Origin: Bacillota bacterium
GTDB taxonomy: Bacteria; Bacillota; Dethiobacteria; DTU022
Assembly: GCA_012510625.1 (NCBI GenBank)
Contig: JAAZHP010000258.1
Coordinates: forward strand, 1-28,714
DNA: 28,714 nt
Direction: 5' to 3'
Shown here piece by piece: positions 21,702-28,714 of this stretch; position 1 is the stretch's first letter; each line of letters starts with the position of its first letter. A program made the translations under genes and the position numbers. A model generated the notes under the pieces. The model was not told the DNA's origin and ran no database searches. It worked only from the letters and a program-made list of their open reading frames with translations.

Positions 21702-22684
21702 AGTCTATCCCGCCTCGCCATTGCTTTTTTTGCCTTACTGCATATATCCGAAGCCTTAAGCCCAAACTTCTCCATCAGGTATTCCTGCGTTCCCACCTCT
21801 CCAAAGTTCTCCACAACGCCCACCCGCTCCATTGGTACCGGGAGGTTCTCGCAGAGGACCTCCGCTACCGCGCTGCCGAGCCCGTTTATGACGCTGTGAT
21901 TCTCGCAGGCAACCAGGGCGCCGCATTTTTCTGCAGCCATGATTACCGTTTCCTCATCAACCGGCTTGATGGTATGCATATCGATAACCATTGCATCAAT
22001 GCCCTCGTCTGAAAGGGCTTTTGCCGCCAGAAGCGCTTCATGCACCATGATGCCGCAGGCGATTATGGCCACATCGCATCCTTCTTTTAAAACGTTGGCC
22101 TTCCCGATCTCAAAAACCGCCTTTTCATTGTAGACGCGCATCATTTTCCTGCGGCCGTATCTCATGTAAAAATTGCCCCAGCTGTTTGCCATGTGGCGAA
22201 CCGCCTGAGGTATCATTGTGGAATCAGCCGGTTCTATCACGGTCATGTTGGGGATGTTCCGCATTATGCCCATGTCCTCAAAGGGCATGTGCGTTCCCCC
22301 GTTGGTTGTTGCCGTAACGCCCGCGTCGGCCCCGATTATTTTTACGTTCAGATCCTGGTAAGCGCAGGACAGGAAGACCTGGTCATAACATCTCCTGGAG
22401 GCAAATACCCCGAAGGCATGAAAAAAGGGGATGAATCCAACGGAGGACAGCCCCGCCGCCATTCCGATCCCGTGTGCCTCCATTATGCCGCAGTTTAAGG
22501 CCCGTTCCGGAAAGGCCCTGTAAAAGGGCTTCGTGCCCATGGAATTGCTCGTATCCACATCGATGACAATAATGTTCCCGTTGCGCCTGGCCTCTTCAAT
22601 CAGGGCATTGCAGTAGCATTCCCGCATTTCAATTTCTTCACGTTCTATCTCGCTCATCACCCAATCGTTGAATTCCCGGGTCAT
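21698..22684 (-). CDS. Transketolase, C-terminal subunit (split type)
   Basis: The 328-residue protein contains the pyrimidine-binding and C-terminal domains of transketolase. The catalytic Glu69 lies in NCGIMEAHGIGMAAGL. FHAFGVFASRRCYDQV, ATTNGGTHMPFEDMGIMRNI and VIEPAD follow, then the C-terminal domain from about 190 with VIDMHTIKPVD and NHSVINGLGSA. It pairs with the N-terminal subunit encoded immediately upstream, with which it overlaps as ATGA; GAGGAG lies 8 nt before the start. Together they move a two-carbon ketol unit between sugar phosphates, or between non-canonical ketoses in substrate-specific homologues such as the apulose-phosphate enzymes. A first ATG 19 codons further in is possible but less well placed. 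Confidence 0.92.
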   Translation of the reverse strand: MTREFNDWVMSEIEREEIEMRECYCNALIEEARRNGNIIVIDVDTSNSMGTKPFYRAFPERALNCGIMEAHGIGMAAGLSSVGFIPFFHAFGVFASRRCYDQVFLSCAYQDLNVKIIGADAGVTATTNGGTHMPFEDMGIMRNIPNMTVIEPADSTMIPQAVRHMANSWGNFYMRYGRRKMMRVYNEKAVFEIGKANVLKEGCDVAIIACGIMVHEALLAAKALSDEGIDAMVIDMHTIKPVDEETVIMAAEKCGALVACENHSVINGLGSAVAEVLCENLPVPMERVGVVENFGEVGTQEYLMEKFGLKASDICSKAKKAMARRDRL

Positions 22685-23514
22685 TTTTTGAGCTCCTCTT
22701 CCATGCGGCGGTCGATTTCCCTTATCGCCTCCGCAGCCATTTCATGGTCTACTACCATGTAGTGGTTGAAGTCAGCCGCCTCGGCGAAGGAACAGCCCTG
22801 GCCTTTTTCGGTATCCAAAAGCACTGCCGCAGGTTTTTCGGCCTCTCTTGCCATGATCAGGGCATCATATATCTCTCCGCAGTCTTTACCGTCGGCATGG
22901 AAAACAGTAAAGCCGAAGGCGGAAAACTTCTGCGCCAGATCAAAGGAGTTGCATATGTCGGCAACCCATCCGTCCAGCTGGCGCTTGTTGTCATCCACGA
23001 TCAAAACAACGTTGTCCAGCCGGCGGTGCGCGGCAAACTGGATGCCCTCCCATACCTGCCCTTCCTGCATCTCGCCGTCGCCCACAATAATATAGACATG
23101 ATTTTTCATCCCTCTCATTTTACAGCCAAGGGCAACCCCAATGCCGAGGGAAACCCCCTGCCCGAGAGAACCCGTGCTTAAGTCAACCCCCGGTGTTTTA
23201 AGACGATCACAGTGGCTGGGGAGTCTTGTATCGTTTTGATTGAGAGTCTTCAGCAATTCCCTGTCAAAATAGCCTTTCCAGGCCAGTGCCGCGTAAAGGG
23301 CGGGCCCGCAATGGCCCTTGGAAAGTATGAGCCGGTCACGGTCCTCTTTCTGCGGGCAGCTGGGATCGATTTTTAGAATGTACCCGTAAAGGACAGCCAG
23401 CAGCTCGCATATGGACATGGAGCCGCCGATATGGCCGTATCCGGCTTCTGCTATTGCCGATATGGTCATTTTACGTATTTCTTCCGCCGCTTTTTTCATT
23501 TCATGCCTGTCCAT
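22681..23514 (-). CDS. Transketolase, N-terminal ThDP-binding subunit (split type)
   Basis: The 277-residue protein is the ThDP-diphosphate-binding half of transketolase. GYGHIGGSMS (26-34, His28), LSKGHCGPALYAAL (64-77, His68), TGSLGQGVSLGIG and the ThDP/Mg motif GDGEMQEGQVWEG (145-157) ending near VDDNK are all present. Active enzyme requires the C-terminal subunit encoded next. GGAG lies 7 nt before the ATG, and the gene starts 12 nt after the Gfo/Idh stop. Its presence inside a dedicated catabolic operon argues for a specialised transketolase and not the housekeeping pentose-phosphate one. Confidence 0.93.
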   Translation of the reverse strand: MDRHEMKKAAEEIRKMTISAIAEAGYGHIGGSMSICELLAVLYGYILKIDPSCPQKEDRDRLILSKGHCGPALYAALAWKGYFDRELLKTLNQNDTRLPSHCDRLKTPGVDLSTGSLGQGVSLGIGVALGCKMRGMKNHVYIIVGDGEMQEGQVWEGIQFAAHRRLDNVVLIVDDNKRQLDGWVADICNSFDLAQKFSAFGFTVFHADGKDCGEIYDALIMAREAEKPAAVLLDTEKGQGCSFAEAADFNHYMVVDHEMAAEAIREIDRRMEEELKK

Positions 23515-23526
23515 GTCACATCTCCA

Positions 23527-24717
23527 TTAGCGTTTTCCAAATATCCGCAGTATCCCTTTTCTTCTCTCAAGCTTCCTGTCCTCGTAAGAATCTAGAAAAA
23601 CCTCCCTTCGCTTGTTGGAGGATTCTATGGCGCAGAGGGCAAACTTCAGGACCTCCCGGCCGCGTTCTCCGCTTAAAACAGGCTCGCGATCATTTTTTAT
23701 TGCGTCTATAAAATCGAGAGTGCAATTCCTGAATGATACTCCCCAATCGGTGAGCATGTCCCAGTATTCATGAAGCTTGCCGTCCCTGTACATGAGGACG
23801 GGGGCAACATCCGGCAGCATGGTTCCCGTGCAGCGCGTCACCCACAATACGCCCCGGGAACCGGTTATCTCCATGCGCTCATCGCAGGTGTAATATTTGC
23901 TTTGAATGTACATGTCCTTTGAACTGACAATATCCAATACCCCGTATTTCTGGCCCTGCTTGTGCTTCCACATGATGGTGGCGGGACAGTCCTGGTAGAT
24001 CCCCGGCAGAACGGCGGAACAGTCAATCCATGCGCAGACCTTCTCCACATCTCCCATCATGTGCATGATGATGGAGAATTTATGGTAGCCGTCGTCAAAT
24101 ACAAGGGGCCCTCCCCCGCAAAGGGTATCATTCAGCCGCCATAGCCATGAGCCGATGGGCACCTCCCAGCCCGTCTTCTCCAGCCCCAATTTGGCCTCCT
24201 TCCGCCCTACAGCGGGGATGTTGGCGGAACCAAGGCCGCCGTTGTTCATCTTGTAGCGGATGGAAAGGGGCTCGCCGATTTCACCTTCGTCCAGCATTTT
24301 TTTGGCCAGCTGGTAAGGCGGGTAGAATACAAAGTTTTCAAATACTTTCAGCCTGACCCCATTTTCTTTTGCCGCGGCAATCATCTCGTCACACTGGGAA
24401 AGATTCAGCGCCATCGGTTTCTGGACAGACACGTGTTTCTTCGCTTTACAGGCTTGCACGGCCAGTTCGCAGTGGGCGTGATGCGGCACCAGGATTTCAA
24501 CTGCGTCTACAGTCTTGTCCTCGAGCACCTCGCCGTAGCTCCGGTATACTTTCCTTATTCCGTGCTCCCTGGCAAAGGCTTCGGCTTTTTTACTGTCCAC
24601 ATCAAATACGCCATACAGCTCGGCATCCGGGTGGTTTTTATAACCCTCTGTATGCAGGATGGCAATTCTGCCACAACCCACGAATACCGACCTTATTTTC
24701 CCGTTTTTACAGGGCAT
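23527..24717 (-). CDS. Gfo/Idh/MocA-family NAD(P)-dependent oxidoreductase
   Basis: The 396-residue protein has an N-terminal Rossmann fold (SVFVGCGRIAILHTEGY, residues 10-26) and the catalytic-lysine segment VSVQKPMAL, where Lys100 is kept but the usual Glu before it is Gln. The C-terminal domain has the GGGPLVFDDGYHKF segment expected to hold the catalytic Asp and His. Family members oxidise or reduce a hydroxyl of sugars, cyclitols or sugar acids with NAD(P); IolG does so for inositol. In this operon it probably performs the first oxidation. AAGGAG lies 9 nt before the ATG and the gene starts 16 nt after the ThDP enzyme stop. Confidence 0.9.
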   Translation of the reverse strand: MPCKNGKIRSVFVGCGRIAILHTEGYKNHPDAELYGVFDVDSKKAEAFAREHGIRKVYRSYGEVLEDKTVDAVEILVPHHAHCELAVQACKAKKHVSVQKPMALNLSQCDEMIAAAKENGVRLKVFENFVFYPPYQLAKKMLDEGEIGEPLSIRYKMNNGGLGSANIPAVGRKEAKLGLEKTGWEVPIGSWLWRLNDTLCGGGPLVFDDGYHKFSIIMHMMGDVEKVCAWIDCSAVLPGIYQDCPATIMWKHKQGQKYGVLDIVSSKDMYIQSKYYTCDERMEITGSRGVLWVTRCTGTMLPDVAPVLMYRDGKLHEYWDMLTDWGVSFRNCTLDFIDAIKNDREPVLSGERGREVLKFALCAIESSNKRREVFLDSYEDRKLERRKGILRIFGKR

Positions 24718-24733
24718 GCAGGCTCACTCCTTC

Positions 24734-26524
24734 CTAGACCAGTTCTTCATTCCTGGCCTTCTCATAAGAAGCGCGTCTTCTGACATCGTAAGTTGGGACC
24801 GGGACATCCCACCATCCATATGCCTTTCCCCCGCTGTAAGGATATTCTCTGCACACGTCCACATGAACAAGCACCGGCCTGCCTGCAGTTAAAGCATCAG
24901 CCAGGGTTCCCCTTACCTCGCCGCGCTTCGATATGCTGACAGCGTCAATCCCAAAGGCTTCGGCTATCTTTACAAAATCGGGAGAATAAATCTCACCGTT
25001 CCTTATCCAGTCGTTCCCAAATGTTTTATCCTCCCCGTAGGCATCAACCTGCAAATCCTTTATCGCCATCCAGCCGCAATTGTTCGCCAGTATGACAATA
25101 ACAGGGATATCGTACTGCGCCATGGTGGCAAGCTCCTGCATCACCATCATGAAGTCGCCGTCACCCATGAAGGCGACAACGGGCTGCTCCGGCCTGGCCA
25201 GCTTTGCGCCCATTGCCGCGGGCAGCGACCAGCCCATCGTTGAGAAACCGCCGGTCGTAAGGTTGCAGTAACGCTCTTGATAGCAGTACTCCTGGAACAG
25301 CTGGGCCTGCGTATTTCCTGATGAGGTAACTATGATGGTGTTAGCGGGAAGGGTTGCGTTCATCTCCCCGATGAGCTGCGAGATGGTGATTTTACCGGTA
25401 TTAACGCTTCTTATTTTCTCAAGCTCCTGCTTCCAGGAACTTCTAAGCTCCTCAATTTCCTCGAGATAGCGGCTTCTGTCCGTTTTTGAGCCGTAGCGGG
25501 CTATTATCTGCTCCAATGCACTGCGCAGATCCCCTGTTATTCCAATATCAGCCCTGTATGTTTTGCCTATTTCACCGGGGTCAATGTCTACGTGGATAAG
25601 CTTCGTATCGGGAAAATTAAAGCTGGCCCCCTTGCGGTAGGAGCAGGTTGTTTCATCGGCAAATCTCGTGCCCACTGCAAGGATTAGGTCGGCTTTCCGG
25701 CATACTTCCAGTCCTACAGGCGTTCCCTTTGAGCCCGTATGGAAGGCATACCAGGGATGTGTTTCCAGCACCGCTCCCTTTCCGGCCAGGGTAGTGACAA
25801 TGGCTGCTCCCCAGGTTTCGCCCAGTTCCTCGATGAGCTCGCCCGCTTTTGCGCGAAGCGCCCCGCCTCCGGCCAGGATAACCGGCCTCTGGGCCGTCTT
25901 CATCAGTGAAAGGGCCTTTTCGATTGATTTGCCGTCCACAGAGGGGCCGTAATAGCGGTTTCCCGGTTCCATCTGCTCCTCTGCCACGTCGAGAGAGTCA
26001 CACTGCACATCCATGGGCAGCATCACGGCGCAGGGGCCGCCTCTGCCCCCGGTCATCAGGCGAAAAGCGCGCTTCATTATCCTTGGCAGCTGCTCAACCG
26101 ATTCCGCCCGCCAGATGCGCTTCACCAGGGGCTCCAGGGCCTGCGTGATATTGCTGTCCCTGTATCGCTCTATTTCCTGCAAAACGCCCGTGCCCATCAT
26201 GTGGACATGGGTATCGCCGCAAAGCTGTAGCAGGGCCGAAGAATCGACATAGGTGGTGGCCAGGCCAATACAGCTGTTCAAGGTGCCGGGCCCAATTGAT
26301 GAGAAGGAGGCCAGGGGTATCCCGCTCACCCGGAAAAAACCATCGGCCATTGCTGCGGCCGCCTGCTCGTGCTTTACCTGGATAAACCGTATCTTACCTT
26401 CCTGCTCTTTTTTCCTGACGGCATCAAACAGCCCCATGACGCCGTGGCCGGGAATGCCGACAATATAGGGAACTCCCTCCTTGACAAGATATTCTAAAAT
26501 AATTTCTCCGCCTGTAAGTTTCAT
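24734..26524 (-). CDS. Acetolactate-synthase-like ThDP-dependent enzyme
   Basis: The 596-residue protein has the three domains of the acetolactate synthase superfamily. The pyrimidine-binding domain (1-175) has IPGHGV and the ThDP-activating Glu53 in VKHEQAAAAMADGF. The central domain (about 190-340) has RPVILAGGGAL and VGTRFADETTCS. The diphosphate-binding domain has GDGDF (454-458) ending at ILANN (478-482). Relatives include acetolactate synthase, glyoxylate carboligase, sulfoacetaldehyde acetyltransferase and IolD, the trihydroxycyclohexanedione hydrolase. With a Gfo/Idh enzyme and an MmsA in the same operon an IolD-like cleavage is the best guess, but I see no decisive residue. The ATG at 26524 was preferred to a GTG at 26539 because AAGGAG lies 6 nt before it. 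It is the first gene of the operon. Confidence 0.85.
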   Translation of the reverse strand: MKLTGGEIILEYLVKEGVPYIVGIPGHGVMGLFDAVRKKEQEGKIRFIQVKHEQAAAAMADGFFRVSGIPLASFSSIGPGTLNSCIGLATTYVDSSALLQLCGDTHVHMMGTGVLQEIERYRDSNITQALEPLVKRIWRAESVEQLPRIMKRAFRLMTGGRGGPCAVMLPMDVQCDSLDVAEEQMEPGNRYYGPSVDGKSIEKALSLMKTAQRPVILAGGGALRAKAGELIEELGETWGAAIVTTLAGKGAVLETHPWYAFHTGSKGTPVGLEVCRKADLILAVGTRFADETTCSYRKGASFNFPDTKLIHVDIDPGEIGKTYRADIGITGDLRSALEQIIARYGSKTDRSRYLEEIEELRSSWKQELEKIRSVNTGKITISQLIGEMNATLPANTIIVTSSGNTQAQLFQEYCYQERYCNLTTGGFSTMGWSLPAAMGAKLARPEQPVVAFMGDGDFMMVMQELATMAQYDIPVIVILANNCGWMAIKDLQVDAYGEDKTFGNDWIRNGEIYSPDFVKIAEAFGIDAVSISKRGEVRGTLADALTAGRPVLVHVDVCREYPYSGGKAYGWWDVPVPTYDVRRRASYEKARNEELV

Positions 26525-26552
26525 GACCATCTCCTTCACAAAAAAGATATGG

Positions 26553-26573
26553 ATTCCAACGCATTGTTGGAAT
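26553..26573. promoter_or_regulatory. Candidate operator, 8-5-8 perfect inverted repeat
   Basis: ATTCCAAC and GTTGGAAT flank GCATT, 29 nt before the start codon of the first operon gene and about 30-50 nt downstream of the predicted transcription start. A further AAGATA/TATCTT pair lies just outside the arms. Length and symmetry fit an IclR-family binding site, and the only regulator in the operon is of that family. Confidence 0.55.
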
Positions 26574-26609
26574 TATCTTTAGTTGCGGAAGTTTTTATTC
26601 CACGCTTCT

Positions 26610-26638
26610 AGTATTAATCCTCACAATTGTAAAGTCAA
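26610..26638 (-). promoter_or_regulatory. Sigma-A type promoter of the catabolic operon
   Basis: On the minus strand TTGACT (complement of 26633-26638) is followed after 17 nt by AATACT (complement of 26610-26615), five and four matches to consensus. Transcription would begin near 26603, giving a leader of about 80 nt that contains the inverted repeat. Confidence 0.55.
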
Positions 26639-26654
26639 TGCAAATTGGCAACTT

Positions 26655-26673
26655 GGTTGCTTAATACGCAACC
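26655..26673. promoter_or_regulatory. Second inverted repeat, upstream of the -35 box
   Basis: GGTTGC and GCAACC flank 7 nt (TTAATAC). The site lies 17 nt upstream of the -35 hexamer, a position suited to an activator or a second regulator site. Confidence 0.4.
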
Positions 26674-26757
26674 GATGTTGAGCCCGGTGAACCGGTGAGC
26701 CAAAGCAGAGCTTGGGGATTTCCTGAAAAATCGTATCAGTAGGGGAGGCGTTTAGAA

Positions 26758-26836
26758 CTCCCCCCTTTGAAAAAGGGGGGCCGGGGGGGATTTACCTGGA
26801 AAATCGTAGGGGCGGGCTTCCACGCCCGCCCGCCAC
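26758..26836 (+). repeat. Composite hairpin repeat, copy A
   Basis: This 79-nt unit is the 36-nt element with a C6/G6 stem (26758-26793), a short linker and a GTAGGGGCGGGC-type hairpin (8-bp arms 26810-26817 / 26824-26831). It matches copy B at 26982-27058 almost throughout, and its first part is the reverse complement of the element after the GH3 gene. Confidence 0.8.
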
Positions 26837-26848
26837 GGGTAGGTGTGG

Positions 26849-26868
26849 GGGCGGGGCATGCCCCGCCC
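26849..26868. repeat. 20-bp perfect palindrome
   Basis: GGGCGGGGCATGCCCCGCCC is fully self-complementary. It lies between the two composite repeats. Confidence 0.75.
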
Positions 26869-26921
26869 GCGGTTAAGGCCTATTGATCGAAAAGAAGGCT
26901 GCAATAACCTTTTTGGGCTTT

Positions 26922-26941
26922 GGGCCGGGCATACCCGGCCC
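26922..26941. repeat. GC-rich hairpin, 8-bp arms
   Basis: GGGCCGGG and CCCGGCCC flank a CATA loop, in the middle of the repeat island. Confidence 0.7.
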
Positions 26942-26981
26942 GAAACGGGACCTGCCAATCGGGTCCGGGGAGACTTAAATG

Positions 26982-27058
26982 CTCCCCCCTTTGAAAAAGG
27001 GGGGCCGGGGGGGATTTCTGAAAAAACGTAGGGGCGGGTTTCCATGCCCGCCCGCCAC
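26982..27058 (+). repeat. Composite hairpin repeat, copy B
   Basis: This is the second copy of the composite unit, 77 nt long and in the same orientation as copy A, 224 nt away. The differences are a few bases in the linker and in the loop of the second hairpin. Confidence 0.8.
27021..27053 (-). terminator. Probable terminator of the ABC permease operon, made from a repeat
   Basis: On the minus strand the stem GGGCGGG/CCCGCCC (27032-27038 with 27047-27053) is followed after 5 nt by six T (complement of 27021-27026). It lies about 40 nt after the stop of the second permease gene, so copy B of the repeat seems to serve as terminator. Confidence 0.5.
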
Positions 27059-27091
27059 CAGTGAGCCAGGGGGCGGGTAACTTTGACTCAA

Positions 27092-28141
27092 TCAGGCCTG
27101 CGCGCGGCGGTTCAATGCAGCGATTAGCGGCACCAGGGCCAGCGTGATAGCCAGGGCAACGGCCAGTTCAAGCCGGACGCTGCCCAGCGGCCGGCCCATG
27201 ACCGACACCTGCCAGATGGGCTCCATAATCCAGTAAAGCGGAAATATCCTGGCGATCCACTGCGGCCAATGCGGAAAGATATAGAAAACTACCGGCGCAA
27301 AGAGAAAGATGCCGGTTCCCTTGACCAGTGAGAAAAACATGGTCGAATTCTTTGAGACCACGCCCACGAGCAGGCCGAGCATGCAGTTTAGCAAGGCGGC
27401 CACAGCGATCACGGCGAGAACTTCAAGCGGCCGCGGGCCGAAAGCGCGGTTTAAAAGCAGCGTTGCCGCGGCCATAATCAGCGACAGGATGAATCCCAGG
27501 ATCCACTTCGCCGCGAGGACCTCGGTGGTCCTGGCGGGACTGACCAGCAGCGCGGTGAACGTGCCTTTCTCCTTCTCTTCCACCAGGCTGGCCGCAGGAA
27601 CCCAGAGCCCCGCCATCACCAGGGCGTAGAATACCAGCATGGGCACCAGGCGGACGGCGACAGGCAGACCGCCTTCGCCAAGCTGAACGGTCTTTACCTC
27701 AACGGGGGCGCCGCCGCCCTCGATGCCGCGCAGCAGGTCTATGGCGGTTACTGTGAGTATGATGCGGTTCGAGGCCAGGCTCTCTCCGCCGATGTAAAAC
27801 TCCAGCTTCGGCCTTTTCCCTGCCCGGACCGCTTCGTCGAAGCCGGCCGGGAGCACCAGTCCGGCGTCAAGGTCGTTCTCTTCCACCTGCTTTTTCAGGG
27901 TCTCCACGTCGTCGAGCAGGGTCAGCTCGATTCCCTCCATCTGCCGGACAGAAGATGTTATCTCGGACTGAGCCTGATCCACGATCCCCAGGCGAGGCCT
28001 GGGCTCAAAAAGAGAGCCGAAGGCTACCTGGAAGATGAATGTGAGCACCACCGGCATGATGACGGCAAGCAGGAAGAAGGGGTGGCGCGGCCCCAGCTTC
28101 AAATCCTTGCGCAGAATGCTCCAGATTCGTTTCAGGCTCAT
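27092..28141 (-). CDS. ABC-2 type transporter permease with large extracytoplasmic loop
   Basis: The 349-residue protein has one N-terminal helix (PFFLLAVIMPVVLTFIFQVA), an extracytoplasmic domain of about 150 residues (about 45-195), then five or six helices containing the ABC-2 signature ASLVEEKEKGTFTALLVSPA. Proteins of this layout (YhgE/NatB/YbhR-like) export drugs, lipids or ions with a separate ATPase. The ATG at 28141 overlaps the TGA of the preceding permease gene as ATGA, with GTGGAG 5 nt upstream. A longer open frame running to 28582 is only a shadow of the upstream gene. The ATPase gene is not in the window and probably lies further upstream. Confidence 0.87.
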   Translation of the reverse strand: MSLKRIWSILRKDLKLGPRHPFFLLAVIMPVVLTFIFQVAFGSLFEPRPRLGIVDQAQSEITSSVRQMEGIELTLLDDVETLKKQVEENDLDAGLVLPAGFDEAVRAGKRPKLEFYIGGESLASNRIILTVTAIDLLRGIEGGGAPVEVKTVQLGEGGLPVAVRLVPMLVFYALVMAGLWVPAASLVEEKEKGTFTALLVSPARTTEVLAAKWILGFILSLIMAAATLLLNRAFGPRPLEVLAVIAVAALLNCMLGLLVGVVSKNSTMFFSLVKGTGIFLFAPVVFYIFPHWPQWIARIFPLYWIMEPIWQVSVMGRPLGSVRLELAVALAITLALVPLIAALNRRAQA

Positions 28142-28714
28142 AATGACTCCACCTTCCTTTTTAGAACAAGCAAACTCATCGCGTAGAGAACCGCTCCCCA
28201 CAGCAGCGCATAGCCCAGTAAGCCTAGAGAATCTCTCCAGCTGCTGCCATATATGGTTGTGTTCGCTAAAAGTTCGGCGATGGGATAGCTGGGGATCACC
28301 CGGACCCAGGCGGCCGCGGTACCGGGAAAAAGCACTGCAAATGCGGGAATCATCAGCGGCACGCTGAAGAGAAGCGCATAGATGAGCTGATCCAGGAAAT
28401 CCTTGCCGGCGGCCCCGATAAGCATGGCCACGCCGGTAAAGAGGAGCGACCCGATCAGCATGATTGTACATAGCAGCGGCCAGTTGGCCGGGGTAAACGC
28501 ACCCACCAGCACCAGGATGGTCAGCCCCTGCAGCAGGGCCAGGCCGGTGCCGAAAAGAGTCTTGGCGGCAAGGAAGTGCCACGTCTTCATCGGGGTGACC
28601 AGCAGGGCAGTCACGGTGCGCTGCAGCAGCTCGGTGGAGATAAGCGAGGCCATGGCAAAGGTTTCCACCACCAGGGCAAAAAAGGCCAGCAGCGGCCGCA
28701 TCTTGTCGCGCATC
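28138..28714 (-). CDS. ABC-2 type transporter permease, 5' end cut by window
   Basis: About 191 codons remain of the C-terminal part of an ABC-2 permease. It contains the motif STELLQRTVTALLVTPMKTWHFLAAK, which marks the cytoplasmic coupling segment, and then helices LALLQGLTILVLVGAF, IMLIGSLLFTGVAMLIGAA, LLFSVPLMIPAFAVLF and LGYALLWGAVLYAMSLLVL, ending in a basic tail. The frame stays open to the window edge, so the true start is outside. It is coupled by ATGA to the next permease, and the two probably form a heterodimeric exporter. Confidence 0.85.
   Translation of the reverse strand, partial: MRDKMRPLLAFFALVVETFAMASLISTELLQRTVTALLVTPMKTWHFLAAKTLFGTGLALLQGLTILVLVGAFTPANWPLLCTIMLIGSLLFTGVAMLIGAAGKDFLDQLIYALLFSVPLMIPAFAVLFPGTAAAWVRVIPSYPIAELLANTTIYGSSWRDSLGLLGYALLWGAVLYAMSLLVLKRKVESL

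Larger units (their letters stand above)
26525..27091. other. Intergenic region: operon control sites and repeat island
   Basis: No gene is seen in these 567 nt. The left 150 nt carry the promoter and inverted repeats that precede the eight-gene operon. From about 26700 to 27080 the DNA is made of nested GC-rich palindromes and two direct copies of a roughly 78-nt unit. A 97-codon frame on the minus strand across this part translates only repeat sequence. Confidence 0.7.

Noticed and set aside
26752..27045. 97-codon minus-strand frame in the repeat island
   Set aside because: It translates the repeated hairpin units and has no ribosome binding site.
28142..28582. N-terminal extension of the second ABC permease
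   Set aside because: This part overlaps the upstream permease in another frame; the ATGA overlap at 28138-28141 with a good ribosome binding site gives the proper start.

Overview
The window looks like chromosomal DNA of an anaerobic Gram-positive bacterium of the Firmicutes (Clostridia or Limnochordia-like). This is inferred from strong AGGAGG-type ribosome binding sites, some TTG starts, moderately high GC, three GPH-type sugar symporters, a cytoplasmic GH3 glycosidase and a C-terminally anchored 5'-nucleotidase. I cannot name a species from the sequence alone. No rRNA, tRNA, CRISPR array, phage gene or transposase was found.

Layout. (1) 1-5406: the 3' part of an exported 5'-nucleotidase, a convergent GPH symporter sharing a two-way terminator with it, a stand-alone thiolase, and an orphan Dam-type adenine methylase preceded by a pair of REP-like palindromes. 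(2) 5407-13106: a doubtful small ORF, a GH3 beta-glucosidase with a clear promoter, a small membrane protein that seems to carry a frameshift, a B12-binding radical SAM enzyme, Lgt, and a GltS-like carrier. (3) 13426-16874 (minus strand): a compact operon of GPH symporter, serine esterase and CehA/McbA-type PHP hydrolase. (4) 17210-26524 (minus strand): an eight-gene catabolic operon. In transcription order it encodes an acetolactate-synthase-like ThDP enzyme, a Gfo/Idh/MocA dehydrogenase, the N- and C-halves of a split transketolase, an unusual RpiB/LacAB-family protein, an IclR regulator, an MmsA/IolA-type semialdehyde dehydrogenase and a GPH symporter. (5) 27092-28714: two ABC-2 permeases, the first cut by the window edge.

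How the genes fit together. The eight-gene operon is the most interesting part. It reads as import (GPH symporter), oxidation (Gfo/Idh), ThDP-dependent C-C cleavage or hydration (IolD-like position in the pathway), isomerisation (RpiB-like), two-carbon transfer (split transketolase) and conversion of a 3-oxo acid semialdehyde to an acyl-CoA (MmsA), under an IclR repressor or activator encoded in the middle. The mixture resembles myo-inositol catabolism (IolG, IolD, IolA) but lacks IolE, IolB, IolC and IolJ, and adds the transketolase and RpiB-like modules. It therefore does not match a pathway I know, and the substrate is unassigned. A promoter and an 8-5-8 inverted repeat sit directly upstream.

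Intergenic DNA contains dispersed GC-rich hairpin repeats. One 36-37 nt element occurs at three loci, and a GTAGGGGCGGG hairpin module occurs five times. They are concentrated at 17014-17199 and 26758-27058.
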